A stretch of DNA of 64,000 nt from Variovorax terrae (GTDB lineage: Bacteria > Pseudomonadota > Gammaproteobacteria > Burkholderiales > Burkholderiaceae_C), in assembly GCF_022809125.1 (NCBI RefSeq), contig NZ_JALGBI010000003.1:496001-560000 (forward strand), given 5' to 3'. The position numbers and the translations under genes are program-made. Position 1 is the first letter of the stretch. Every line of letters starts with the position of its first letter. This document shows, one piece after another, positions 8,542 to 16,893 of this stretch. Under the pieces are notes generated by a model. The model was not told where the DNA came from and made no database searches. It was given only the letters and a program-made list of their open reading frames with translations.

Positions 8542-10107
8542 ATGCAGCATGGCATCGCGCCAGCGGCTGCCGCTTCGAACGGCTGGCGGGGTTGGTGGTT
8601 TGCTCTTCTTTTGATAGCGATCAGCGTCCTGCCCATGCGGACATGGGCGCAATCTGGCACCGAGAACCGGCTGGCGCTGGTGATTGGCAACGCAAGCTAC
8701 AAGAACTCTCCGCTGCGCAACCCCGTGAACGACGCGCGGCTCATGGAGTCGTCCCTGCGGGAGGCGGGGTTCCAGGTGATCCGGGGCGAGAACGTTTCTT
8801 TGCGCGAGATGCGCCGCCTGGTGCGCGACTTCGGCGATCGGCTCAAGCAGACGGGTGGCGTCGGCCTGTTCTACTTCGCAGGCCACGGCGTGCAGATGCG
8901 CGGCGAGAACTACCTGATCTCGGTGGACTCGGACATCCGCAACGAGGACGAAGTGGCCGACGACGCCATCAACGCCCAGCTCGTGCTGGAGAAGATGCAG
9001 TCGGCCGGCAACCGCATGAACCTGGTCATCCTGGACGCCTGCCGGAACAACCCGTTTGCTGTGAAGTCGCGGACAGCGGCCGCCGGTCTGGCGCAGATGA
9101 GCGCGCCCTCGGGCTCGCTGGTGGCCTACGCCACCGCACCGGGCTCGATCGCCTCGGATGGCCATGGGCGCAACGGGCTCTACACCGAGCACCTGGCGCG
9201 GGCCATCCGCCAGCCGGGGCTGCCCGTGGAGGAAGTCTTCAAGCAGGTGCGTGCCGCGGTGCGCCGCGACAGTGCAAACCAGCAGACGCCGTGGGAGAAC
9301 ACGGCGCTTGAGGGACAGTTCTTCTTCAAGCCCTCCATGGCCGCGATGCCGATGGCGGCCCCAGGCGCTGGCGCCCAGGAGGCGCCGACCGGTGCCTCGG
9401 CCGTGGAGCTGGCCTACTGGGACAGCATCAAGACCAGCCGCCGCCCGAGCGAGCTGGAGGCCTACCTTGCGCAATTTCCGAACGGCCAGTTTGCGGGGCT
9501 GGTGCGGGCGCGGCTGGCTGAACTGCCGGGAAGCGCGCCCGCGTCGCTCTCGCCTTCCGCTCCCCCCAAGCCGTCGGCTGGCACCAGCCAGAGCGCAGTA
9601 GGGACGCCTGCCATTTCAGACCTGGCCATGGGCGACACCCTGGGCCGGCTGTCGATGACGGACAAGCTGACAGGCCGCCGCCATGAAGACATCGTGCGCG
9701 TGACCGAGGCCACGTCCGAGCGCGTGCTTTTCAGCACGGGCGACGCGATCGGCCGGGACGAGCAGGTACAGGCCGTGCGGCTGGGTCCTCAAGTGTTTCG
9801 GCTGAACTCTGGCAGCCTGTGGCGATTGCCCTTGCATGCAGGAGCTTCGGGAGTGGCCTACGGCACGATCGATCCCATGCTGGAAACCCAGCTGGAATGG
9901 CGCGTGATTCAGGAGGTCGGCCGCGAGGCTCGCGTGGAAACCAAGGTCGAGTTCTTCCGATCGAGGCGCTATGGCACCTGGGTGGCCAGCTATGCGGGTG
10001 CCAGCCCGATGCCCACAGCATTCGAGCTGGCGATACACAGCGCCGTGGCCGGCACAGGGGGGCCGGAGCTGTTATCCGGACAATTCCAACAGGTATCCGC
10101 CAAGTGA
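8542..10107 (+). CDS. second exported caspase-family protein, one C-terminal module
   Basis: 521 residues from ATG 8542, preceded by GGGAGAGG; a GTG overlapping the previous stop (8527) is possible but less well placed. A hydrophobic signal segment ends RTWAQ. The caspase fold is very like that of the preceding gene: [28 protein letters not shown] (His about 115) and [11 protein letters not shown] (Cys about 167), then [11 protein letters not shown] and the FWDSIK-type linker (here YWDSIKTS). The C-terminus has a single copy of the unknown module ([28 protein letters not shown]). The pair clearly arose by duplication with loss or gain of one module. A dispersed repeat lies across the signal-peptide coding region (8602-8655). 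The stop overlaps the GTG start of fmt. Confidence 0.88.
   Translation: MQHGIAPAAAASNGWRGWWFALLLIAISVLPMRTWAQSGTENRLALVIGNASYKNSPLRNPVNDARLMESSLREAGFQVIRGENVSLREMRRLVRDFGDRLKQTGGVGLFYFAGHGVQMRGENYLISVDSDIRNEDEVADDAINAQLVLEKMQSAGNRMNLVILDACRNNPFAVKSRTAAAGLAQMSAPSGSLVAYATAPGSIASDGHGRNGLYTEHLARAIRQPGLPVEEVFKQVRAAVRRDSANQQTPWENTALEGQFFFKPSMAAMPMAAPGAGAQEAPTGASAVELAYWDSIKTSRRPSELEAYLAQFPNGQFAGLVRARLAELPGSAPASLSPSAPPKPSAGTSQSAVGTPAISDLAMGDTLGRLSMTDKLTGRRHEDIVRVTEATSERVLFSTGDAIGRDEQVQAVRLGPQVFRLNSGSLWRLPLHAGASGVAYGTIDPMLETQLEWRVIQEVGREARVETKVEFFRSRRYGTWVASYAGASPMPTAFELAIHSAVAGTGGPELLSGQFQQVSAK
8602..8655 (+). repeat. dispersed GCT-N11-AGC repeat, copy 3 (signal-peptide region of caspase 2)
   Basis: GCTCTTCTTTTGATAGC (8602-8618, 17 nt) followed by GATCAGCGTCC and CCCATGCGGACATGGGC, matching the tails of the fmt and EamA copies (both with ATGCGGAC). 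In frame it encodes part of the hydrophobic core and cleavage region. Confidence 0.5.
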
Positions 10108-11156
10108 GTCTACGCATCGTTTTCGCGGGCACGCCCGACTTCGCCCGCACCGCCCTAGAGCGTCTGCACGCCGCGGGCTTCCAGATTCCGCTGGTGCTGA
10201 CCCAGCCCGACCGACCGGCCGGCCGCGGCATGAAGCTGCAGGCCTCGGCGGTCAAGCAGTTCGCGCTGGAGAAGAACATCCCCGTGGCGCAGCCGCGCAG
10301 CCTGCGGCTGGACGGCAAATACCCCGAGGACGCGGCCGCCGCGCGCGAGGCCATCGAGGCGGCGCAGGCCGACGTGATGGTGGTGGCCGCCTACGGGCTG
10401 ATCCTGCCGCAATGGGTGCTCGATGCCATGAGCGCCGCACGGCCGCCCGAAGGCGCGAACGCCCCCACGGGGGGCAGCGAACCGCGCGCAGCGGGGCGCG
10501 TGGGGGCGCGTGGCCTGGGCTGCCTGAACATCCACGCCTCGCTGCTGCCGCGCTGGCGCGGCGCGGCGCCGATCCACCGTGCCATCGAGGCCGGCGATGC
10601 CGAGACGGGCGTCACCATCATGCAGATGGATGCGGGGCTGGACACCGGCGACATGCTGCTGGTGGAGAAGCTGCCGATCGCGCCCGACGACACCACGGGC
10701 CGCCTGCACGACAGGCTGGCCGCGCTCGGCGGCCGGCTGATCGTCGAGGCGCTGGAGCTGGCGGCCTGCGGCGGCCTGGCGGCCGTGAAGCAGCCCGAGG
10801 CGGGCGTGACCTACGCCCACAAGATCGAGAAGGCCGAGGCCGCGGTGGACTGGACGCAGCCGGCCGCCGTGATCGGGCGGCGCATTCGCGCCTTCGACCC
10901 GTTTCCCGGCGCCTTCACCCAGATCGGCAGCGACACCGTCAAGCTCTGGCGCTATGAAATAGATAGCGACCCGCGTCCCGTAGATGCGGACCCTGGCACG
11001 ATTTTGTCGGTCAACGCGGCCGGTGTGGGCGTGGCCTGCGGCGAGGGCGTGCTGCGCCTCACCGAGCTGCAGCGCGCCGGCGGCAAACGCCTGAACGTGG
11101 CAGACTTCCTGCGCGGCTTCGACCTGAAGCCCGGCATGACTTTCGAGAAACCCTGA
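10104..11156 (+). CDS. fmt: methionyl-tRNA formyltransferase
   Basis: 350 residues from GTG 10104, which overlaps the caspase 2 stop (GTGA) and gives the family N-terminus [14 protein letters not shown]. Fmt formylates initiator Met-tRNA using 10-formyl-THF. Signatures present: [25 protein letters not shown] with the SLLPRWRG loop, and [17 protein letters not shown]. The protein is longer than the usual ~310-330 because about 26 residues ([20 protein letters not shown]...) are inserted between LPQWVLDAM and [11 protein letters not shown]-rich repeat at 10434-10513 encodes them. A GCT-N11-AGC repeat at 10951-11008 lies in the C-terminal OB-fold region. Catalytic motifs are intact. Its translation is probably coupled to the caspase genes. 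Confidence 0.95.
   Translation: MSLRIVFAGTPDFARTALERLHAAGFQIPLVLTQPDRPAGRGMKLQASAVKQFALEKNIPVAQPRSLRLDGKYPEDAAAAREAIEAAQADVMVVAAYGLILPQWVLDAMSAARPPEGANAPTGGSEPRAAGRVGARGLGCLNIHASLLPRWRGAAPIHRAIEAGDAETGVTIMQMDAGLDTGDMLLVEKLPIAPDDTTGRLHDRLAALGGRLIVEALELAACGGLAAVKQPEAGVTYAHKIEKAEAAVDWTQPAAVIGRRIRAFDPFPGAFTQIGSDTVKLWRYEIDSDPRPVDADPGTILSVNAAGVGVACGEGVLRLTELQRAGGKRLNVADFLRGFDLKPGMTFEKP
10434..10513 (+). repeat. GC-rich repeat inserted in frame in fmt
   Basis: The block contains CCCCCACGGGGGGCAGCGAA and GCGCAGCGGGGCGCG and translates as [20 protein letters not shown], absent from typical Fmt. I associate this sort of low-complexity palindromic block with Comamonadaceae intergenic repeats. Related GC-rich blocks lie at 20337-20406 and 55068-55150. 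Confidence 0.6.
10951..11008 (+). repeat. dispersed GCT-N11-AGC repeat, copy 4 (inside fmt)
   Basis: GCTATGAAATAGATAGC (10951-10967), then GACCCGCGTCCCGTAGATGCGGACCC-like tail and ATTTTGTC. It encodes residues around [15 protein letters not shown] in the Fmt C-terminal domain. Confidence 0.6.
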
Positions 11157-11891
11157 GTGTTCTTCCTCCGTTCCCACTACACCCACCCCGAATTCCGCAC
11201 CGGCATGCGCGAGATGTGGCCGCAGGCGCCCGGCATCGCCGCCTGGGGCTTGATGACTGGCGTGGCCATGGTCAAGTCCGGCATGAGCGTGTTCGAGTCG
11301 CTGGCCATGACGCTGCTGGTGTTCGCCGGCAGCTCGCAGCTCGCGGCCATTCCGCTGCTGGTGGCGGGCGCGCCGATGTGGGTGATCCTGGCCACCGGTT
11401 TCTGCGTGAACCTGCGCTTCGTGGTGTTCAGCCTGCACCTGCGGCCCTACCTGATCCACCTGCCGCGCTGGGAGCGAATGGCGCATGGCTACCTCACGGC
11501 CGACCTGAGCTACGTGCTGTTCACGCGCCGTTATCCCAAGCCGGCCGCCGACGCCGAAGGCCGCCGCGCGCAGGAGGCCTATCTGGCCGGCAACTGCTTC
11601 GTCAACTGGGGCAGCTGGATGGTGCCCAGCATCGTCGGCGTGGCCTTGGCCAACTTCATTCCCACGCGATGGGGCCTGGGCTTTGCCGGCATCCTGTGCC
11701 TGGTGGGCATCCTGTGCTCGCTGGCCAGCACGCGGTTGCGCATCGTTTCGGCCGCCGTGGCCGGCGCGGTGGCGGTGGCCACCTGGGCGCTGCCGCTCAA
11801 GCTCAACATCGTGGTGGCGATCGCGGCGGCCGTGCTGTTGTGCCTGGGGCTCGAGAAGCTCCGGCCGGCAACGCAGGAGGCGCGGCCATGA
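11157..11891 (+). CDS. azlC: AzlC-family branched-chain amino acid exporter, large subunit
   Basis: 244 residues from GTG 11157, directly after the fmt stop. A polytopic inner-membrane protein with the AzlC pattern: an N-terminal GMREMWPQAPGIAAWGLMTGVAM helix, MTLLVFAGSSQLAAIPLL, NLRFVVFSLHL, then GNCFVNWGSW and further helices. AzlC works with the small AzlD protein to export branched-chain amino acids or analogues. azlD follows with a 4-bp overlap (ATGA), which supports a functional pair. Substrate not determinable here. Confidence 0.88.
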   Translation: MFFLRSHYTHPEFRTGMREMWPQAPGIAAWGLMTGVAMVKSGMSVFESLAMTLLVFAGSSQLAAIPLLVAGAPMWVILATGFCVNLRFVVFSLHLRPYLIHLPRWERMAHGYLTADLSYVLFTRRYPKPAADAEGRRAQEAYLAGNCFVNWGSWMVPSIVGVALANFIPTRWGLGFAGILCLVGILCSLASTRLRIVSAAVAGAVAVATWALPLKLNIVVAIAAAVLLCLGLEKLRPATQEARP

Positions 11892-12229
11892 CGGCAGGCA
11901 CGACCGACCTGTGGACGCTGGCCGTGATCGTGGGCCTGGCGGTGGTGACGGTGGTGGCGCGCAGCTTCTTCTTCATCTCGAGCAAACCCTGGAGCCTGCC
12001 GCACTGGGCCCAGCGCGGCCTGCAATACGCGCCCATTGCCGCCCTGTCGGCCGTGGTGCTGCCCGAGGTGGTGATGGTGCAGGGCCAGCTCGTCGGCACC
12101 TGGGCCGATGCGCGGCTGTTCGCCGCCGCGGCCGGGGCGCTGGCCTACTTCTGGCGCCGCGACGTGCTGCTCACCATCCTGGTGGGCATGGCGGTCTACC
12201 TGCCGCTGCACCTGGGCTGGGGCTGGTAG
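11888..12229 (+). CDS. azlD: AzlD-family transporter subunit
   Basis: 113 residues from ATG 11888, overlapping the azlC stop by 4 bp. Four predicted membrane segments: LWTLAVIVGLAVVTVVARSFFF, IAALSAVVLPEVVM, ARLFAAAAGALAYF and LLTILVGMAVYLPLHL. The size and the paired arrangement are typical of AzlD. It is the last gene of the def-to-azlD run; the next 320 bp are non-coding. Confidence 0.87.
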   Translation: MTAGTTDLWTLAVIVGLAVVTVVARSFFFISSKPWSLPHWAQRGLQYAPIAALSAVVLPEVVMVQGQLVGTWADARLFAAAAGALAYFWRRDVLLTILVGMAVYLPLHLGWGW

Positions 12230-12436
12230 CGCTGGCGGCCAGGTCAGGCCGCCGCCGGCTTTCCAGGGGACTGCGCAGGTCCGCGCGTTCACCCGCTCTG
12301 CTCCTCGTGCAGACCCTCTGTCCACCCGCACCGCTGTCGCGCATGTGACGGTTTTGGGGCATTCCGCCCCTGGCCGAGGCGAATGCGGACAAGTCCTCAT
12401 GGAAAACGATAGGACACGGCCGTGTACACGCAAAAA

Positions 12437-12523
12437 GCCGGTCGATAGACTGCCATCGACCGGCGCCCCGTGGCTTCTTCAGAGCAGAAGCCACGGCGCC
12501 GGCTCATGCGGCAGCAAGCCGCA
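12437..12523 (+). other. three consecutive stem-loops in the leader of the DUF6351-like gene
   Basis: Stem 1: GCCGGTCGAT (12437-12446) pairs with ATCGACCGGC (12455-12464), 8-nt loop. Stem 2: CCGTGGCTTCT (12468-12478) pairs with AGAAGCCACGG (12486-12496), 7-nt loop. Stem 3: TGCGGC (12507-12512) pairs with GCCGCA (12518-12523), loop AGCAA, then an A-run and the AGGAG ribosome site of the gene at 12549. The rest of the 12230-12548 gap shows no ORF. The T-runs expected of + strand terminators are absent, so a structured 5' leader is as likely as transcription stops. Confidence 0.5.
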
Positions 12524-12548
12524 AAAAACCATAACAGGAGACAACAAC

Positions 12549-14996
12549 ATGTGGACATCAAGGAAGCCGGGCTTGCCCGGCCATGGCCGGTGGCTGGCCG
12601 TCGTTGCAGCCGCCCTCATCTCGGCCTGCGGTGGCGGCGGTGACGGGTTCACGCCGCCCACTCCCACCGCGCCGGGCCAGTTGCTCGAGATCAGGACGGT
12701 CAACAACCGGGCCGACCTCATCAGCGACGGCGATGCGGTGGTCGAAGTGGTGCTGCCGGCCGGCGTCACGGCCGCGGCGCTGAAAGTCGACGTCAACGGG
12801 CGCGACGTCAGCAGCGCGTTCGCCCTGCGCTCGAACGGCCGCGTCATGGGCCTGGTCACGGGCCTGGCCGAAGGTGCCAACCTGCTGTCCGCCAGCGCCC
12901 AGGGCGCCAGCGCCGCCAGGCTCACCATCACCAACACCTCGCGCGGCGGCCCGATCGTCTCCGGCCCGCAGGTCACGCCCTTCGTCTGCGCCACGCCGCT
13001 GCCGCGCAGCGCCACCGCGACCTCGCCCGTGTCCAATGGCAGCGGCCTCAGCACCGAAGCCACCGACGCGCGCTGCAACATCGCGACGGAATACAAGCTC
13101 TACTACAAGACCACCGCGGCGGGCTGCAACACGGGCCTGCCCGACCCGAGCGCTTCGGGCTCGGCCTTCACCAGCACCACGCTGGTGGTGACCACCGCCA
13201 CGCCAGCCGTCAACCTCTGCTTCAAGCCGTATGACCCGGCCGCAGCGGCACCGGCCGACCTGGCGACCACCACCACCGATGCGGGCCGGACCGTGCCCTT
13301 CATCGTGCGCGTGGAGCGCGGCACCATGAACCGCGGCATCTACGACATCGTGTCGCTGTTCGACCCGACCAAGCCCTGGACCGCGATGTCGCCGCAGGCC
13401 CAGTGGAACGGCAAGCTGCTCTACACCTTCGGCGCCAGCACGGGCCAGATCCGGCGCCAGGCGCGAACCGCGAACAGCTGGACCTCGACCGCGCAAACCA
13501 CCGGCAACATCGACCCGCAGACCGCCATCTCGCAAGGCTACATCTGGGCCTCCAACAGCATGACGGACTCGTCCATCAACTCCAACCGCGTGCTGATGAG
13601 CGAAACCGTGATGATGATGAAGGAGCACATCGCCGACACCTACGGCGCCATCAAGTACACGCACGGCACCGGCTGCTCGGGCGGCTCGATCAACTCCAAC
13701 ACCAATGCCAGCATCGCCCCCGGGCTGCTGGACGGCGTCTCGGTCTCCTGTACCTTCCCCGATTCGGAGACCACGGCGATCGAGGTGGGCGACTGCGTCG
13801 CGCTGGTGGAGGCCTACCAGAAGCCGCAGTGGACCACGCTCATGGGCACGGCCACGGCCGCCACCATCAACGCCAAGAAGGCGGCCATCAACGGCCATCC
13901 CGACCAGACCGGCTGCCATGGCTGGTACAACGCCTTCGGCAGCAACAGCAAGGCCGGCACCTACAACCAGCGCGTGGTCACCTCGCTCACCGGCACCATC
14001 GCCACGCAGCCCACGTCCACCAACAACTGCCAGCTGCTGCCCTCGCAGGTGTACGACCCCGTCACCAACCCCACGGGCGCGCGCTGCCATGCCTCGGACT
14101 GGGCGGCCTCCATCTGGGGCAAGACGGCCGACGGCCTGCGCGGGCTGCAGACCAACGACAACGAAGGCATCCAGTACGGCTTGAAGGCGCTGCTGGCCGA
14201 CGTGATCACCGGTGAAGAGTTCGTGACCCTGAACGAACTCGCCGGCGGGGCCGACAAGGACTCCAACGCGAAGACGACGCGCACCATCGCCGACCTGGCG
14301 GCGCTGCCGATCGCCTACCGCTCGGGCATCGTGATGGGCGGCAAGAGCTATGCGAAGACCGCCGTGATCGACATGCGCGGCTGGGACGACACCTCCGCAT
14401 CGGCCAGCCCGTCGAACGTCCACTTCGTCTGGCGCAGCTTCTCCGTGCGCGAGCGGCTCGACAAGGAGTTCGGCGACCACGGCAACCACGTGATGTGGCG
14501 CTTCGGCCGCAACGGCCTGGGCGCGCCGCCGACCATGGCGCTGGAATCGCTGAGCGTGATGGACAGCTGGCTCACGGCGCTGAAGGCCGACACCAGCAAG
14601 GCCAGCCTCGAGCAGAAGGTGCGTGCCGCCAAGCCGGCCGGCGCCAGCGACTACTGCGTGCTGTCCACCGACACGGCGCAGGCCACCAAGGTCACCGACC
14701 TGACCACCTGCAACGCCGACCCCAAGCTCAAGCCCTACGCCTCGCCGCGCCAGGCCGCCGGCGGGCCGCTGGCGGAGAACGTGCTCAAGTGCCAGCTGCG
14801 CCCCGTCAATGACGTGGAGTACGGCGGCCGCCTCGACGCCGGCCAGCTGACGCGCCTGAAGGCGGTGTTCAGCACCGGTGTCTGCGACTGGAGCAAGCCG
14901 GGCGTGGGCCAGCAGGATGCGATCGGGCCGCTGAACTTCGCGGCAGGTTCGGGCGGCGCTGCGTTCGGACCGGCACCGGTCTCCGTGGCCAAGTAA
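12549..14996 (+). CDS. large lipoprotein, DUF6351-like
   Basis: 815 residues from ATG 12549, with AGGAG 9 nt upstream; longer upstream frames lack both a ribosome site and a signal sequence. The lipoprotein signal ends ALISAC followed by GGGGD. An N-terminal beta domain (ISDGDAVVEVVLPAGV... LKVDVNGRDVSSAF) is followed by a long region containing HGTGCSGGSINSN with GCSGG at residues 375-379. This resembles the nucleophile elbow of alpha/beta hydrolases, particularly the GCSxGG of tannase/feruloyl-esterase proteins. Many paired Cys suggest disulphides in a secreted protein. The overall pattern recalls DUF6351 proteins of Burkholderiales; this family name is from memory. A strong terminator follows. 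Esterase activity is a guess only. Confidence 0.7.
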   Translation: MWTSRKPGLPGHGRWLAVVAAALISACGGGGDGFTPPTPTAPGQLLEIRTVNNRADLISDGDAVVEVVLPAGVTAAALKVDVNGRDVSSAFALRSNGRVMGLVTGLAEGANLLSASAQGASAARLTITNTSRGGPIVSGPQVTPFVCATPLPRSATATSPVSNGSGLSTEATDARCNIATEYKLYYKTTAAGCNTGLPDPSASGSAFTSTTLVVTTATPAVNLCFKPYDPAAAAPADLATTTTDAGRTVPFIVRVERGTMNRGIYDIVSLFDPTKPWTAMSPQAQWNGKLLYTFGASTGQIRRQARTANSWTSTAQTTGNIDPQTAISQGYIWASNSMTDSSINSNRVLMSETVMMMKEHIADTYGAIKYTHGTGCSGGSINSNTNASIAPGLLDGVSVSCTFPDSETTAIEVGDCVALVEAYQKPQWTTLMGTATAATINAKKAAINGHPDQTGCHGWYNAFGSNSKAGTYNQRVVTSLTGTIATQPTSTNNCQLLPSQVYDPVTNPTGARCHASDWAASIWGKTADGLRGLQTNDNEGIQYGLKALLADVITGEEFVTLNELAGGADKDSNAKTTRTIADLAALPIAYRSGIVMGGKSYAKTAVIDMRGWDDTSASASPSNVHFVWRSFSVRERLDKEFGDHGNHVMWRFGRNGLGAPPTMALESLSVMDSWLTALKADTSKASLEQKVRAAKPAGASDYCVLSTDTAQATKVTDLTTCNADPKLKPYASPRQAAGGPLAENVLKCQLRPVNDVEYGGRLDAGQLTRLKAVFSTGVCDWSKPGVGQQDAIGPLNFAAGSGGAAFGPAPVSVAK

Positions 14997-15040
14997 GCGC
15001 TGCGGCGCGATTTACGGGGCACCGGGCGACCGGTGCGAGG

Positions 15041-15068
15041 GGCGGGCTTCAAAGGCCCGCCCTTTTTT
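15041..15068 (+). terminator. intrinsic terminator after the DUF6351-like gene
   Basis: GGCGGGC (15041-15047), 7-nt loop, GCCCGCC (15055-15061), then C and TTTTTT (15063-15068). It lies 44 bp after the stop at 14996 and before the convergent NHL-propeller gene. Confidence 0.85.
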
Positions 15069-15093
15069 ATTTTCTGGCGCTGCAGCGTGCCGC

Positions 15094-16410
15094 TCAAGGC
15101 GCCAGCGTGAGCTTGAAGATCTGCTTGCTGTTGGACGCTCCCACGTAGACGGTGCCGTTGCCCGCTACCGCCACGCCGACCGGAAAGTTGAACGCCAGCG
15201 CCGTGCCCGTGCCGTCGCGCAGCGTGCTGATCTCGCCGGCCGCCGTGACCACACGCGCCACGCCGTCCCAGGCCTGGGTCAGGAAGACGTGGTTGTGCGC
15301 ATCTACCGCAAGGCCGTAGGAATAGCCGAGCTTGGCCGGCGTGGCGGCCGTGCCGTCGACGGTTCCCGCGCCCGCGTTGCCGTTGGCGCAATCGCCGAGC
15401 ACGGTGCTCACGGTGGCGCTGGCTACGTCGATCTTGCGCAGGCAGGGGCTGTCGGTGTCGGTGTCGTACAGCGTTTTGCCGTCGCGGCTGAGCGCCAGGC
15501 CGGTCGGCCGCGCCATCTTGGCGGCCGTGCCCACGCCGTCGGCATAGGCCTGCGTGCCGTCGCCGGCCAAGGTGCTCACGGTGCCGTCGGCCGCCACCTT
15601 GCGCACGCGCATGTTCTGCGGGTCGGCCACGAACAGGTTGCCCGCACTGTCCAGCGCGATGCTGGCGGGGCTGTTGAACTGGGGCACGGCCGGGCTGTCG
15701 GCGTACCCGCTGGCGCCGCTGCCCACCCAGGTGGTCGCGGTCGTGGCGCCGGCCGCCACCGTGGCGATGTAGTGCGGGCCGCTCACGTACAGGGTGCCGT
15801 TGGCGGCCAGCGCCAGGCCGGTCGGCACGCTCAGGGGCTGCCCCGGGGTCACTTCGGCGCCGCTGCCACTGGCCGTGTCGATCCTGTACACCGCGTTGTT
15901 GTTGCCCATGGCCACGTAGAGGGTGGCGCCGCTGGCGTCCAGCGCCAGTTGCTGGGGCGGGGCGACCGTCGTCGTCACCAGGCTCGCCACCCAGGGCTTG
16001 ACGGTCAGCGTGGCCACGGTGCTGGTCACGTTGCCGCTGCTGCCCATCACCCGCACGCGAAACTGCTTGCCGCTGTTGGCCAGCGGGTTGGCGGGCGTGG
16101 TGTAGCTGTCGCCGGTGGCGCCGCTGATGTCGGCCCAGCTGGCGCCGCCGTCGGCGCTGCTCTGCCATTGATAGGTCGTGGCCTGGGTGGCCTGCACGCT
16201 CAGCGTGGCGGCCAGGCCCTGGCCGATCGTGGCGCTGGCTGGCTGCGTGGTGATGGCCAGCGCGGCAGGGGTGCCCGTGGGGGCCGGTGCCTGCGCTCCC
16301 TGGGTGATGGCATCGTTGTCGCTGCAGGCGGCCAGGCCCAGCGTCAGTGCCAGGCAGGCCGCCAGCGCGGGGCGGTGGGCGCGTCGCGCCCAGGTCCATG
16401 CGTTTGTCAT
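15094..16410 (-). CDS. lipoprotein with Ig-like domain and NHL-type beta-propeller
   Basis: 438 residues from ATG 16410, with AGGAG 7 nt upstream. The lipoprotein signal ends LGLAAC followed by SDND. Residues ~45-135 form an Ig-like domain (ITTQPASATIGQGLAATLSV ... YQWQSSADGG). The rest is a propeller of NHL-like blades: LPSVPTGLALAANGTLYV-type, PASIALDSAGNLFVADPQNMRVRKV, PTGLALSRDGKTLY, YGLAVDAHNHVFL and PVGVAVAGNGTVYVGASNS. Such lipoproteins probably act as surface-exposed binding scaffolds; no enzyme motif is visible. The promoter region carries the same conserved blocks as the RCC1 lipoprotein gene at 16894-18348, suggesting shared control by the neighbouring two-component system. Confidence 0.83.
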   Translation of the reverse strand: MTNAWTWARRAHRPALAACLALTLGLAACSDNDAITQGAQAPAPTGTPAALAITTQPASATIGQGLAATLSVQATQATTYQWQSSADGGASWADISGATGDSYTTPANPLANSGKQFRVRVMGSSGNVTSTVATLTVKPWVASLVTTTVAPPQQLALDASGATLYVAMGNNNAVYRIDTASGSGAEVTPGQPLSVPTGLALAANGTLYVSGPHYIATVAAGATTATTWVGSGASGYADSPAVPQFNSPASIALDSAGNLFVADPQNMRVRKVAADGTVSTLAGDGTQAYADGVGTAAKMARPTGLALSRDGKTLYDTDTDSPCLRKIDVASATVSTVLGDCANGNAGAGTVDGTAATPAKLGYSYGLAVDAHNHVFLTQAWDGVARVVTAAGEISTLRDGTGTALAFNFPVGVAVAGNGTVYVGASNSKQIFKLTLAP

Positions 16411-16451
16411 GTAGGTACTCCTTGTCGAAACAGTGATGAACGGGAAGGCTC

Positions 16452-16528
16452 CGACGGTAGGTCGGGCGGTGGGTGCAGGCCAGTGTCGAAAGTCATGCGT
16501 CGCGCGGCGTGAGGTAACGGCGTGTAAG
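16452..16528 (-). promoter_or_regulatory. promoter-like element A upstream of the NHL lipoprotein gene
   Basis: In the gene direction: CTTACACGCCGTTACC (16528-16513), 15 nt, CATGACTTTCGACACTGGCC (16497-16478), 16 nt, then CCTACCGTCGGAGCC. The same three blocks with the same spacings precede the RCC1 gene (element B). The middle block and a CCTA at the same distance also precede the response-regulator gene (element C). CTACCG could serve as a weak -10 hexamer, placing the CATGACTTT block over the -35 position, as expected for an activator-dependent promoter. The binding protein is inferred, not shown. Confidence 0.6.
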
Positions 16529-16609
16529 GCGGCGTGCCGGAGGCGGACACGGTCACAGCGCGGCCGGCGTCATGGCCAGGACATCGCGCTGCCGTTGACG
16601 GCGTTCGGG

Positions 16610-16855
16610 CTACTTCCTGGCCATCTCCTTGCCCTCCTTGACGCATTGCTGCTGCGTCGATTTGCCGCCCTGGCCATCGAGCAGGTCCGCGCAGCAGGCT
16701 TGAATCTGCTTGTCGGAGCGGGCCTTCTGGTACTTGACGCACTGCTCGGCGGCTTGCTTGCCGTCCTTGACGCCATCGGCGTGAACCGGCGGTGCCAGGG
16801 CCGTGCACGCGGCACCCAACAGGGTGAGGAAGAAGAGCTTTGCGGGATGAGACAT
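16610..16855 (-). CDS. small exported Cys-rich protein
   Basis: 81 residues from ATG 16855, with AGGAG 8 nt upstream; the frame upstream to 16882 is not used. Signal peptide about 1-26 ends PPVHA. The mature part (~55 residues) is charged, with four Cys in a CV-K-CC-x-CV arrangement (QCVKYQKA, IQACCADLL, QQCVKEGK), consistent with two disulphides in the periplasm. It lies 38 bp after the RCC1 lipoprotein gene and is probably in its transcript. I do not recognise a named family. Codon use is like that of its neighbours, so it is a plausible real gene despite its size. Confidence 0.65.
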   Translation of the reverse strand: MSHPAKLFFLTLLGAACTALAPPVHADGVKDGKQAAEQCVKYQKARSDKQIQACCADLLDGQGGKSTQQQCVKEGKEMARK

Positions 16856-16893
16856 GGGGACTCCTTTGGGGTGGGAACACATTGCAGGGTTGG

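Noticed and set aside
11136..11153. CATGACTTTCGAGAAACC in the end of fmt, similar to the CATGACTTT promoter block
   Set aside because: It encodes the Fmt C-terminus (MTFEKP) and lacks the CACT and CCTA parts at the required spacing.
12558..14489. 643-residue minus-strand ORF opposite the DUF6351-like gene
   Set aside because: Arg/Gly/Val/His-rich translation typical of high-GC antisense frames; the + strand frame has a signal peptide, ribosome site and terminator.
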